Assembly: GCA_016207685.1 (NCBI GenBank)
Contig: JACQPE010000025.1
Coordinates: 1 to 36,518, forward strand
DNA length: 36,518 bases
Direction: 5' to 3'
Origin: Elusimicrobiota bacterium
Lineage (GTDB): Bacteria; Elusimicrobiota; Elusimicrobia; JACQPE01
Position numbers and translations under genes: made by a program. Shown one piece after another: positions 16,605 through 25,393 of the stretch. The number at the start of each line of letters is the position of its first letter. Position 1 is the first letter of the stretch. The notes under the pieces are model-generated. The model saw only the letters and a program-made list of their open reading frames with translations, was not told the origin of the DNA and ran no database searches.

Positions 16605-17152
16605 ATGGTCGTTCTGGGAATTGATCCTGGTTTTGATCGCTGCGGATGGGCGAAGATTAGGCGTCAGGGGTCAGGGGTCAGGAAAGAAGATTTTCGAATT
16701 CATTAGGCAACGGTTTTGATCTTGTTGGGTGCGGATTGATTCAAACTGAACGGGTATTGCCTCGCCCAAGGCGGCTGGAGCAGCTTTTTGACGGCATTGA
16801 AGAGACGCTAAAAATGCCGCCGGTGCCGCAAATAGTGGCTTTGGAAGAGGCGCATTTGCCGCCCAAAGGGATTCGAATTTCAAATTTAATGGGCCTGGGT
16901 GAGGCGCGCGGCGTGTTGATGTTGGCGGCTTCGCGCATTGGGGTCAATGTTGTGCCGGTGCATGCGTTGCAGGTGAAAACAACGATCACGGGCCGCTCCC
17001 AATCAACCAAACAAGACGTCGCCCGTTTCCTCCGGCATCTCATCGGAGGCGTCGGTGAATCCCTGATTGATGATACGACCGATGCCGTGGCTATCGCACT
17101 GTCCGTAGCTTTGACCCACACTAAATCTTATCTCCTAAATCCTATATCCTGA
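16605..17152 (+). CDS. ruvC: RuvC Holliday junction endonuclease, reading frame broken by a heptamer tract
   Basis: Frame A: MVVLGIDPGFDRCGWAKI; frame B: GNGFDLVGCGLIQTERVLPRPRRLEQ...ALEEAHLPPKG...DDTTDAVAIALSVA. The two are out of phase around 16659-16693. Confidence 0.88.
16663..16683. repeat. Heptamer tract GTCAGGG GTCAGGG GTCAGGA inside ruvC
   Basis: Read directly from the sequence; flanked by GAAGATT at 16652-16658 and 16686-16692. Confidence 0.85.
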
Positions 17153-17155
17153 TTT
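17121..17155. repeat. Degenerate heptamer tract (CTAAATC TTATCTC CTAAATC CTATATC CTGATTT) spanning the ruvC end and ruvA start
   Basis: Period-7 repetition; ends 1 nt before the ruvA ATG (17157). Confidence 0.6.
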
Positions 17156-17156
17156 T

Positions 17157-17837
17157 ATGTTTGCCTATTTTCGCGGCATCGTTTCAAAAGTAACCTGGCC
17201 CCAGAAAAAGGGGGAAATCGCTGAAATTTGGCTTGAGGTTTCAGGAGTCGGATACCGGGTTCAAAGCGCCTTGGCAACGGCCAAAAGACTTGTCCAGGAC
17301 GACGAGGCCACGCTTTATTTGTCCCAATCCGCGGCTCTTTACGGAGGGGAAACGACCCTTTATGGTTTCTTGAGCGATGATGAAAGGCGGCTTTTTGAGT
17401 TATTGCGCGTGATGCCCGGAATCGGCGCTAAGAAAGCCGTTGATTACTTTGACAAGATCATGGAGGTGTCCCCGCAGAATTTCCTTCAGGGGCTCTCGCG
17501 AGGCGATGAAAAAATGTTGTGCGCTTATTTTGGATTTGCCCCTAAAACAGCGGCCAAGATGATATCGAGCCTCAAAGAAAAGGCCCAACCCTTGCTGCTG
17601 TCCTACGCGGCTAAGCATTCTTCGATGTTAACGGGAGGGGCGGAGGTTTCAATCAACAGCGCCAATGCCGGCTTGTGGCAACAGGCGCGAGAGGCGCTGA
17701 TTGCCCTTGGTTTTGACGGCCGCCGCGTTGAAAACGCCTTATCCGTGGTGGTAACCCAAGAGTCATCCGATCTGAAGCTTGAGCAGATTGTTCGCCGAGT
17801 TTTGCGCGAATTGAGCGCCGGCGCTTCAGTGAGTTAA
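17157..17837 (+). CDS. ruvA: RuvA Holliday junction branch migration subunit
   Basis: [47 protein letters not shown]; between ruvC and ruvB. Confidence 0.92.
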   Translation: MFAYFRGIVSKVTWPQKKGEIAEIWLEVSGVGYRVQSALATAKRLVQDDEATLYLSQSAALYGGETTLYGFLSDDERRLFELLRVMPGIGAKKAVDYFDKIMEVSPQNFLQGLSRGDEKMLCAYFGFAPKTAAKMISSLKEKAQPLLLSYAAKHSSMLTGGAEVSINSANAGLWQQAREALIALGFDGRRVENALSVVVTQESSDLKLEQIVRRVLRELSAGASVS

Positions 17838-17842
17838 TCCAG

Positions 17843-18900
17843 GTGCCAACGAAATTAAAATCCCAAGAAAATAAGTCATTGTCACCCTCGGCAGAGTTGA
17901 CAGAAAATTTAGAAAGCATGCTGCGCCCCAGAACCCTTGAAGAATTTATCGGCCAGGCGCAATTGAAAGAAAACATGAAGATTTATATTGAGGCCGCCAG
18001 GAAGCGCCAAGAACCGTTGGATCATTGTCTTTTCTACGCGCCGCCCGGCCTTGGCAAAACCACATTGGCTCATATCCTCTCGCGCGAGATGGGAGTCAAT
18101 ATCCGCGTGACTTCCGGGCCTATTTTAACCAAGCTTGGCGAGTTGGCCGGGATATTGACCGCTCTCGAGCCCGGCGACATTCTTTTTATTGATGAGATTC
18201 ATCGGCTCAACCGCGCGATTGAAGAGGCGATCTATCCGGTGATGGAGGATTTCACTTTTTACATTCACACTGGAGGCAAGACGCCGGGAATTGCGAGCGC
18301 GCAGCTTAAACTCGCTATCCCTAAATTTACCTTAATCGGGGCTACCACGCGCGCGGGTCTGTTGACGGGCCCATTGCGGGACCGTTTTGGCATTATCGGC
18401 ATTTGAATTTTTACGCCACTGATGACATGCGTCAGATTTTGATGCGTTCGGCAAAGATTTTAGAGATGAGTTTAGGAAGCGACGCGGCACGGGTTTTGGC
18501 CGAGCGCAGCCGCCGCACGCCGCGTGTCGCGAACCGGATTTTGCGCCGGGTTCGGGATTTTGCCGATGTGCTTAATGGCCGCCAGGTGACGCCCGGCCTG
18601 GTTGATGACGCGTTGCGCCGCATGGAAATTGACAACGCCGGCCTAGATCCCATGGACCGGAAATTTCTAACCATTATTATCAGTCATTTTGACGGCGGCC
18701 CCGTAGGGATCGAAACCTTGGCCGCGAGTCTTCAGGAGGAAACGGACACGATCACGGATATTTATGAGCCCTATCTCATTCAGGAGGGTTTTCTCTCTCG
18801 AACGTCAAAAGGGCGCCTGGCGACGGATAAGGCCTACGCTCATTTGGGTGTTAAGCGGCGCAAGTCCAATGAGGCGTCTTCGATTAATGCTCTTTTTTGA
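17843..18900 (+). CDS. ruvB: RuvB Holliday junction DNA helicase, split by a single-nucleotide frameshift near 18397-18400
   Basis: First ORF has Walker A ([15 protein letters not shown]) and B ([10 protein letters not shown]) and stops at RDRFGIIGI*. The next frame continues as [15 protein letters not shown] to the end of RuvB. Confidence 0.92.
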
Positions 18901-18903
18901 ATT

Positions 18904-19125
18904 GTGCTATCGAGCGTTGGCCGATCTTTAATTTTATTAGGCGCTGCGTTGGTCGCCCTTGGCTTCATTTTATCGGCTGCCTCAAAGATTTCATGGGTGG
19001 GCCGTCTTCCGGGGGACATGTACGTGAGGCGCGGCAACTGGACGTTTTATGCGCCGCTGGCAACCGGCCTGATTATTTCCTTGATTCTCACTTTGGCCCT
19101 GAACATCCGTAAATTCTTCAAGTAA
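18904..19125 (+). CDS. DUF2905 membrane protein
   Basis: Two TM segments with WVGRLPGDMYVRRGNWTFYAPL; position after ruvB. Confidence 0.85.
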   Translation: MLSSVGRSLILLGAALVALGFILSAASKISWVGRLPGDMYVRRGNWTFYAPLATGLIISLILTLALNIRKFFK

Positions 19126-19133
19126 ATTTTAAG

Positions 19134-20273
19134 ATGTTCAGTTCCCGGTTCCCCGTTCCCCGTTCCCAGTTGACGAGATATTTTGTTTTTTTCTTTTTTT
19201 TTACTTGGAACTTGGAACTTGGAACTTGGAATTCTTTTGGCGCGCAAGAGATTCGCGTTCTCATTGACCATATTGATTCCAAAGAATTTCCCTTGGATGT
19301 TCCCGAAACAGGTTTTTTAGTGACCAAGGAAAACGGCGACGTTCTCCTCAATGAATCCGGGGCATTGGCCGTATCCGAAGGCTTGATTTTTAACGCCAAC
19401 GGCGATCAAAAGCTTCACTGGCGCGGCACGCCATATCGTGGACTATTGGAGGTCGTTAAAGCGCCGGACGGCCGCCTGGCGCTCGTGAATGCCCTGGAAC
19501 TGGAGGATTATCTCCTTGGTGTTTTGCCATCGGAGATGGATACCAAAACTTGGCCGATGGAGGCCCTAAAGGCGCAGGCTGTTATTTCCCGGTCCTATGC
19601 TATTTCGATGATTGAGGCTAATCCCAAGGCGGTCTACCATGTTGGGTCTAGAGCCAACCATCAAATGTATTTTGGAGCGACTTACGAGGATGATCGCGCC
19701 AGGCAGGCCGTGGAGGAGACCAGGGGTGAAGTCATTCGAGATGATCGCGGCGCCGTGCTCGCCGGATATTTCCATTCGTGCTGCGGCGGCCGGACCGAAG
19801 ATGCGCGGCAGATTTGGTCGCAGTCGGCTTCTGAAAAACTTGTCGGCGTGAGCGATTTTGGTTCTTGTAAAATCAGCCCTCATTATGCCTGGGTGACGAG
19901 CCTGCCGGTTGAAGAGTTGGAGAGAGCGCTTGTTGAGCTAGGATTTGCGTTCGATAAGCCCATTAGGGGATTTTTGGTTGGCCGACTGACGCAAAGTTCC
20001 CGGGTTGTCAGTCTAAAGGTGATCACCAACAGCGGCCGCCTTGAAGTGCCCACGGATAAGCTGCGGCAGGTTTTAGGACCCAACTGGATTAGGTCTACAA
20101 GGATTACCGACATTAAGTTTAAAAATGGCCGGTATTTAATTTACGGCCGGGGCTGGGGCCATGGCGTGGGCCTGTGTCAATGGGGCGCTTACTCTTTGGC
20201 TTTAAAAAAGGGCTGGGATTATCAGCGCATTGTCCGGCATTATTTCCCGAAATCATCATTGAATAGGATGTAG
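19134..20273 (+). CDS. SpoIID/LytB domain protein
   Basis: LPSEMDTKTWPMEALKAQAVISRSYAI, CCGGRTED, RGWGHGVGLCQWGAYSLA. Confidence 0.93.
   Translation: MFSSRFPVPRSQLTRYFVFFFFFTWNLELGTWNSFGAQEIRVLIDHIDSKEFPLDVPETGFLVTKENGDVLLNESGALAVSEGLIFNANGDQKLHWRGTPYRGLLEVVKAPDGRLALVNALELEDYLLGVLPSEMDTKTWPMEALKAQAVISRSYAISMIEANPKAVYHVGSRANHQMYFGATYEDDRARQAVEETRGEVIRDDRGAVLAGYFHSCCGGRTEDARQIWSQSASEKLVGVSDFGSCKISPHYAWVTSLPVEELERALVELGFAFDKPIRGFLVGRLTQSSRVVSLKVITNSGRLEVPTDKLRQVLGPNWIRSTRITDIKFKNGRYLIYGRGWGHGVGLCQWGAYSLALKKGWDYQRIVRHYFPKSSLNRM
19141..19233. repeat. Paired heptamer tracts in the spoIID signal-peptide region
   Basis: GTTCCCG GTTCCCC GTTCCCC GTTCCCA (19141-19168) and ACTTGGA x4 (19203-19230, reverse strand GTTCCAA units), separated by a T-rich spacer. 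Confidence 0.85.
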
Positions 20274-20293
20274 GTTAGGGCAACCCCTGATTT

Positions 20294-21331
20294 ATGTCGC
20301 AATCTATTTCAACCTTTAATTTTCCTATTGCCGTCAAACCGGCGGATCCGAGGGATTCTTGCCGGCTGCTTGTTCTTCATCGGAATTCCGGCAAGATTGA
20401 ACATTTGAGATTTTGGGATATTGGCCGTTATTTTCAAGAAGGCGATGTGTTGGTTGTCAATGCTTCGGCCGTGTTTCCGGCCAGGCTTCCTTTTTGGGTT
20501 GGGGGTATTCGCGGGGACGCGTTGCTTTTGGATCGTCCCAATGGAGCGGGCAGCGTGCGCGCCAAAATGGAGCGGCGCTCGGCGCGCCGGTTAAATGCCG
20601 CCCAAGGCCAAGTCCGGTTTATCGATGGTTCCCAGGGCAAAGCGCTGATCAAGAGTTTTGACCGCCAGGAGGGAATCTTTTGGCTCGATTTGGAGATGCC
20701 CGCGCCAATCGAAAAAATAGGCGAGGTTCCTTTGCCGCCTTATATAGTCAAGGCGCGTCAAGCGGCGGGATTGGCGGCATTGTCAAAGGAGGATATCAAG
20801 ACATATCAATGCGTTTATGCCGATGTTGCCGGGAGCGCTGCCTGTCCAACGGCGGGGCTTCATTGGACCAGGGATCGTATAGAGCAAATTTTGAATAAGG
20901 GGGTTCGTTGGCGCCGTGTTATCCATCACGTTGGGCTCGCTTCCATCGCGCATGCGAGGGGGCGGCAGGAATTGCCGTCTGAAGTCCGGGAAATTGAAGG
21001 GGAAACGGCGCGCGTCATCAATGAGGCCAAAAAAAACGGCCGCTGCGTTGTCGCTTGCGGAACGAGCACGGTGAGGGCTTTGGAGAGCTCTCTCGATGGC
21101 GAGGGCCGCGTGGCCGGCAGTCGCGGCGCGACGGACCTATTCGTCAAACCGGGGTTCGCGTTCCGGGCGGTTGACGCGATGATCACCAATTTTCATCTGC
21201 CGGATTCGACAAATTTTCTGATGACGCAGGCGTTTGCCGGCAATAACTGTCCCTTGAATGAGATTTATCAGGAAGCGGCGAATCGGGGGTATCAGTTTTA
21301 TAGTTACGGCGATGCTATGCTGATCGTTTGA
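20294..21331 (+). CDS. queA: S-adenosylmethionine:tRNA ribosyltransferase-isomerase
   Basis: ACPTAGLHWT, VIHHVGLASIAHARG, CGTSTVRALESS, MITNFHLPDSTNFLMTQAFAG. Confidence 0.95.
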   Translation: MSQSISTFNFPIAVKPADPRDSCRLLVLHRNSGKIEHLRFWDIGRYFQEGDVLVVNASAVFPARLPFWVGGIRGDALLLDRPNGAGSVRAKMERRSARRLNAAQGQVRFIDGSQGKALIKSFDRQEGIFWLDLEMPAPIEKIGEVPLPPYIVKARQAAGLAALSKEDIKTYQCVYADVAGSAACPTAGLHWTRDRIEQILNKGVRWRRVIHHVGLASIAHARGRQELPSEVREIEGETARVINEAKKNGRCVVACGTSTVRALESSLDGEGRVAGSRGATDLFVKPGFAFRAVDAMITNFHLPDSTNFLMTQAFAGNNCPLNEIYQEAANRGYQFYSYGDAMLIV

Positions 21332-21669
21332 ATGGACCAGCGTATTTTTTTCGCGCCGAGGCGATCTTGCAGCAGCAACGAGAGATTTTTTGGTTGAGGG
21401 ATCGGATGGCAGCAAAATAATTCCAGAACCGCGGCATGGTGTTCGGGCCAAGTATGGCATACAAGATGAGATTCTTTGAGGATATAAGTTGCGGTTAGGC
21501 CATCAGGGCTAAATCGGTGCCGCTGGCATTTCACGACCGTCATTTTAGTTCGCCGCAAAATAATTTTGATTGTTTTTTCCAGCTTGAGCCGATGCAGGGC
21601 GCCGGGATTGCAACCGGCGGCGATGATCAGCAATAGCCGGCCAAGATTGACATGAGATGTTTTGTCCAT
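21304..21669 (-). CDS. speD: S-adenosylmethionine decarboxylase proenzyme-like protein
   Basis: Short protein with KESHLVCHTWPEHHAAVLELFCC, matching the SpeD pyruvoyl-serine motif; abuts a spermidine synthase gene. Confidence 0.8.
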   Translation of the reverse strand: MDKTSHVNLGRLLLIIAAGCNPGALHRLKLEKTIKIILRRTKMTVVKCQRHRFSPDGLTATYILKESHLVCHTWPEHHAAVLELFCCHPIPQPKNLSLLLQDRLGAKKIRWSIQTISIASP

Positions 21670-23360
21670 CAGTAGTATTCGCGCGCTATGTAGTTGACGG
21701 CTTCGCTTTTGGTGAAGGCGTGGGGATAGAGAATGAGCGGTTTGTCATCCGTTGAAAGGGGCAACTTCTCAAAACCTTCGGGAAGGTAGGAATTTTCCAT
21801 CCATCGCCAGAAGCGGTCGCGGGTGAACCAGAGCGGTTTTGGATCAAGATGAGACAGGCGCTCGTCAAGATTTTTTTTGGTGACCTGGAGCGGCCCTTTG
21901 GACGCGAAAAGAAACGTCGTGTCCGCGGCGTCGCTTTCCTTTGTTTTTCGAGGCCACAATTTGGGGCTCATAAGATAGATATTGTTTCCAAAGACCTCGC
22001 TGGTCGTTCTGGCGGCTATGAGCAAAGAGGAGATTTGTAGTCTCCAGTTGGAGGCGACCTCCGGCGCGATGTAGTCATGCGTCGCGAAAATACCCCGGTC
22101 ATTTAAGCGCGCTCTAATGAGCCGCATGAATTCAATGGAATAAAAAATGCTCGAACCTTCTTGCATGGCGTCAAGAAGGTCGGAAAAAATGAGGTCATAA
22201 AGATCGTTTGTTGAGCGGATAAATTGCCGGCCATCCATGTTTAAAAGCGTAACTTTGGGATTGTTCCAAATGCTCTGACCTTTATGGTGGTTGATTTCAG
22301 GGATTTCTCTTTCGGCTATTGAGGTGACCACGGGGTCAATATCCACGTGATCAATATGTTCTACTCTTGGATCAGCGAGGGCCGAGGCGACGAGATCGCC
22401 GTCGCCGCAGCCGATAAAAAGAATTTTTTTAGGATTAGGGTGCGCCAGAAGGGGAAAGTAAATGATTTCGCGGTATGTTCTTGACGGTGAGTTGGACGAT
22501 TGCGCCAAAGCGTCAAGGAGCAATACTCGAATCTTCGAGTTGGTCTTGCCCGCGGGTTCAAAATTGACGTCGGCTATGTGGATTCTTTGGTACGCCGAAT
22601 CTTTGAAAAAATAAGAAACAAGATTTGGCTTTTTAAGATATTTATACCGGTATCGCAACGACCATGAAGCGCTCCGGGCGTCAAGAGCGTGACCCTGCAA
22701 TTTAAGGCCCACCGCGGCTGCCATAAAAATCAGGCCTGCGGCCAGAATGAAATCTTGACGGTGTTTCGTGATCCAAAAGGCGATGATCAGGCCGCTGGAA
22801 AAGTCACCCAGGGCGGCAATGAGGCTCGATTGATAGGCTCCGAGACGGGGCAAAAGGCCGAACGGCAGGACGATGGCGCCGATTAAGGCGCCCAGAGTGT
22901 CGGCGCCATAGATGAGTCCCGCATAGAAACCAACGCGGCCTTTTTCAATGTGGCGCTCGGCATATTGCATGGACACGGGAATCTCGCCGCCGACCAAGGC
23001 GGAAGGAATGAGAATGATCAAGAATGAAAGCGAGTAACGCCAGGGCCAGCTTTCGATTCGACCTAAAAATCTGATGCCGGGAATAAGTACGCAGGAGCAA
23101 AGCGCCAGGGAAAATTCCATGGCCGCCAGGAGGGCGGCGGTGTTTTTTATTTTTGTCGTCAAATAACCGAAAATTTGGCTGCCGAAAAAAAGGCCGCACA
23201 TGACGGAGGCGAGCATGGCGCTCGAGGCATAAACGGCGCCTCCCAGGGTAATGAGAAGCTCTCTCAGGAAGATGATTTCCAGAATCATAAAGGAAAAACC
23301 GCTGGTGAGCAGAGCAAATAGAAGGCCGATCAGCTTGAGTCGTTCTGAATTTCGATCCAT
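21669..23360 (-). CDS. Multi-TM spermidine synthase-like protein
   Basis: N-terminal TM segments; KILFIGCGDGDLVASALADPRVEHIDHVDIDPVV and YDLIFSDLLDA. Confidence 0.85.
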   Translation of the reverse strand: MDRNSERLKLIGLLFALLTSGFSFMILEIIFLRELLITLGGAVYASSAMLASVMCGLFFGSQIFGYLTTKIKNTAALLAAMEFSLALCSCVLIPGIRFLGRIESWPWRYSLSFLIILIPSALVGGEIPVSMQYAERHIEKGRVGFYAGLIYGADTLGALIGAIVLPFGLLPRLGAYQSSLIAALGDFSSGLIIAFWITKHRQDFILAAGLIFMAAAVGLKLQGHALDARSASWSLRYRYKYLKKPNLVSYFFKDSAYQRIHIADVNFEPAGKTNSKIRVLLLDALAQSSNSPSRTYREIIYFPLLAHPNPKKILFIGCGDGDLVASALADPRVEHIDHVDIDPVVTSIAEREIPEINHHKGQSIWNNPKVTLLNMDGRQFIRSTNDLYDLIFSDLLDAMQEGSSIFYSIEFMRLIRARLNDRGIFATHDYIAPEVASNWRLQISSLLIAARTTSEVFGNNIYLMSPKLWPRKTKESDAADTTFLFASKGPLQVTKKNLDERLSHLDPKPLWFTRDRFWRWMENSYLPEGFEKLPLSTDDKPLILYPHAFTKSEAVNYIAREYY

Positions 23361-23417
23361 AATTTTTTAATGGAACTTGCGGTTCCCGTCATCCCCTAAC
23401 CCCTATGGATAGATCAT

Positions 23418-24794
23418 TTATGAAGGATTAACCCAGGCCTGGGGATCGGGCAGCTCTTCTTCCCATGAAATGATCGCCAGCGAAATGTTGGAAACAGGGA
23501 TATTTTTGAGATTGTTATCATAATAGACGTAAATTTTTCCTGTTCCTTGCGTCCGGTCAACGGTTCCAACAACCCAGGCTGCGCCGTTGATATCGACATG
23601 ACTGGAAAAATTAAGATTTCCTCCGACATAGACGAACCCTTTAAATCCAATGTCGGTATCTGAAGCGCCGGGAACGTCGCTGACGCCATAAATAGCGCCG
23701 GCGTTCCAGGATTCGCTGCCAAAGTTAAAAGTGGAATTAACCGCGCCGAGCCCGTTGTCGGCCGGGTACTCACTGGCCAAGGCCGTATCTTGCTTTTGAT
23801 ACTCTTTCCAGGCATTGGGGGGGACACTGCCCGTGTAATTAAGAACGCTGGTGCCTGAAACGGTCATGTTGCCCCGGATGATGACGTTGCCTTTGATGCC
23901 GATCGTATCCGTGAATTCGACGTTGCCATCCCAATACCAGATTAAGTCGTTTTGCGAATTGGTGTAAGAATCGGAGTCCTCGAAATAGGGCGATGCGGCC
24001 GCTCCCGTGACCCAGGATCCCACCTTGGAATCCCAGTAGCGGTATACATTTAACGTTCCATTGGCCTCGGCCGATGAGCGCATGGTGTTAAATTGCAATA
24101 AGGGCAGATCCGGCACGTCATAATCAGACCACCACTCCACATTGTCCGTATTTGGGGGATCAAGGCCGTTTTCATCTCGCGGGTATCCGCCGTGGCCATC
24201 AACCACTTGTTTGGAAAATTTTCGGGGGAAATATCTTGATGCGGATTGACTATCTGTCATATCGAGATTTTCATGGGCGATGATCGGTCCCCAATTGATA
24301 ATGCCGAGGTGATTTTTAAGATAAAGAGTTCCTTCGGATAGGAGCGAGCTGTTGATGATGGTATTTTCGACCACGCATTCAATGGAGCGGATTTCCTTGG
24401 AGTCCAGGTCCTTGCCTTCACCGTAAATAGTGACTTGATTGGTGCTGGGACCGGAAGCAAATTTAACTCTGTAATAGCCGCCCGCCAAATCATCAAAGGT
24501 TTTGTCAAAATTGTAATTGGAGATGACGACGTTGTTAATGGCGTCGGCCCAAGACGACGTTGAAGACTTAAGCTTCCACATGCCCCGGTCAATGGCGCCT
24601 TCGGCAAGATTGTAAGCCAAAGTCGACTTTTGGATTTTGACCGATTGCCGGGTGTCTTCAAATATCCAGTTGACGATGGCGGGAACGGAAATGAGTAAAA
24701 TCATCAGACAAATGAGTATTGAAACGAGGGCAATGCCCGGAGAGTTTTGAGTTTTGAGTTTTGAGTTTTGAGTTAAGGGCAGTTTATTGATCAT
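23418..24794 (-). CDS. PilX-like prepilin/pseudopilin-associated protein
   Basis: SPGIALVSILICLMILLISVPAIVNWIFEDTRQS N-terminal helix; adjacent to two prepilin genes in the same orientation. Confidence 0.7.
   Translation of the reverse strand: MINKLPLTQNSKLKTQNSPGIALVSILICLMILLISVPAIVNWIFEDTRQSVKIQKSTLAYNLAEGAIDRGMWKLKSSTSSWADAINNVVISNYNFDKTFDDLAGGYYRVKFASGPSTNQVTIYGEGKDLDSKEIRSIECVVENTIINSSLLSEGTLYLKNHLGIINWGPIIAHENLDMTDSQSASRYFPRKFSKQVVDGHGGYPRDENGLDPPNTDNVEWWSDYDVPDLPLLQFNTMRSSAEANGTLNVYRYWDSKVGSWVTGAAASPYFEDSDSYTNSQNDLIWYWDGNVEFTDTIGIKGNVIIRGNMTVSGTSVLNYTGSVPPNAWKEYQKQDTALASEYPADNGLGAVNSTFNFGSESWNAGAIYGVSDVPGASDTDIGFKGFVYVGGNLNFSSHVDINGAAWVVGTVDRTQGTGKIYVYYDNNLKNIPVSNISLAIISWEEELPDPQAWVNPS
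24744..24774. repeat. Heptamer tract GTTTTGA x4 + GTT inside the N-terminal leader codons of the PilX-like gene
   Basis: Four exact copies; encodes LTQNSKLKTQNS on the minus strand. Confidence 0.95.
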
Positions 24795-24795
24795 T

Positions 24796-25389
24796 TTAGG
24801 GATTCATCACGCGGATTTTTTCCGACGCCATGTGAATAGCCAGCTGGCGTTTGCGGATATAAATCATTTTTTCCAATGTCAGCGATACCGATATCAAAGT
24901 TAAGTCATCGGAGCGGGGGAACGCGAATACCAAATACCGGACATTTTCGCTTAATTTTTTAACATTGGTGCCGTCTTGCATGTACACAATTTTTCCTTCC
25001 TGATAAAAACGGACCGTTTGATTGTCGGCATCGGTGAAGGTCAGCCGGGAGTAATAGGGCTGGCCGCTCACTTGGTCCACAACCATGCTGGAGGCCTTGG
25101 CTTCCCTGATGTGGTGGTTGAGCATGTTCATTGTTCCCCGCGCTTCCTGCTGCATTTCAATTCGGGTGCGGTTCAAAATGAAAAATTGGTTGGCTTGCAG
25201 CAGGAGCTCATTGATGACGAGCACGATCATTCCCATGATTGCGACAACGATTGCCAGTTCTACGAGAGTGAAGCCGGAAGAGTTGCGCGTTGCGCGTTGC
25301 GCGTTGCGCAACCCTGAACTCGCAACCCGGAGTGACGTCCCTGGCGCCATGAGCTTTGCGAACGGCCGCAACCCGCGTTTTTTGTTCAT
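24796..25389 (-). CDS. Type IV prepilin/pseudopilin (PilW-like)
   Basis: Class III leader SSGFTLVELAIVVAIMGMIVLVINELLLQ. The start at 25389 follows the upstream stop. Confidence 0.8.
   Translation of the reverse strand: MNKKRGLRPFAKLMAPGTSLRVASSGLRNAQRATRNSSGFTLVELAIVVAIMGMIVLVINELLLQANQFFILNRTRIEMQQEARGTMNMLNHHIREAKASSMVVDQVSGQPYYSRLTFTDADNQTVRFYQEGKIVYMQDGTNVKKLSENVRYLVFAFPRSDDLTLISVSLTLEKMIYIRKRQLAIHMASEKIRVMNP
25282..25309. repeat. Heptamer tract GTTGCGC x4 inside the prepilin leader codons
   Basis: Four exact copies; partial complementary units CGCAACCC follow within about 65 nt. Confidence 0.95.
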
Positions 25390-25393
25390 CGGC

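Noticed and set aside
16342-16719. 125-aa ORF overlapping the epimerase end and ruvC start
   Set aside because: Out-of-frame with both real genes; its C-terminus is just the repeat read in another frame.
18385-18410. Programmed ribosomal frameshifting in ruvB
   Set aside because: No convincing slippery heptamer or stimulatory element; a one-base deletion or sequencing error is simpler.
23394-23407. CCCTAAC CCCTATG as another heptamer tract
   Set aside because: Only two degenerate units; too weak to count on its own.
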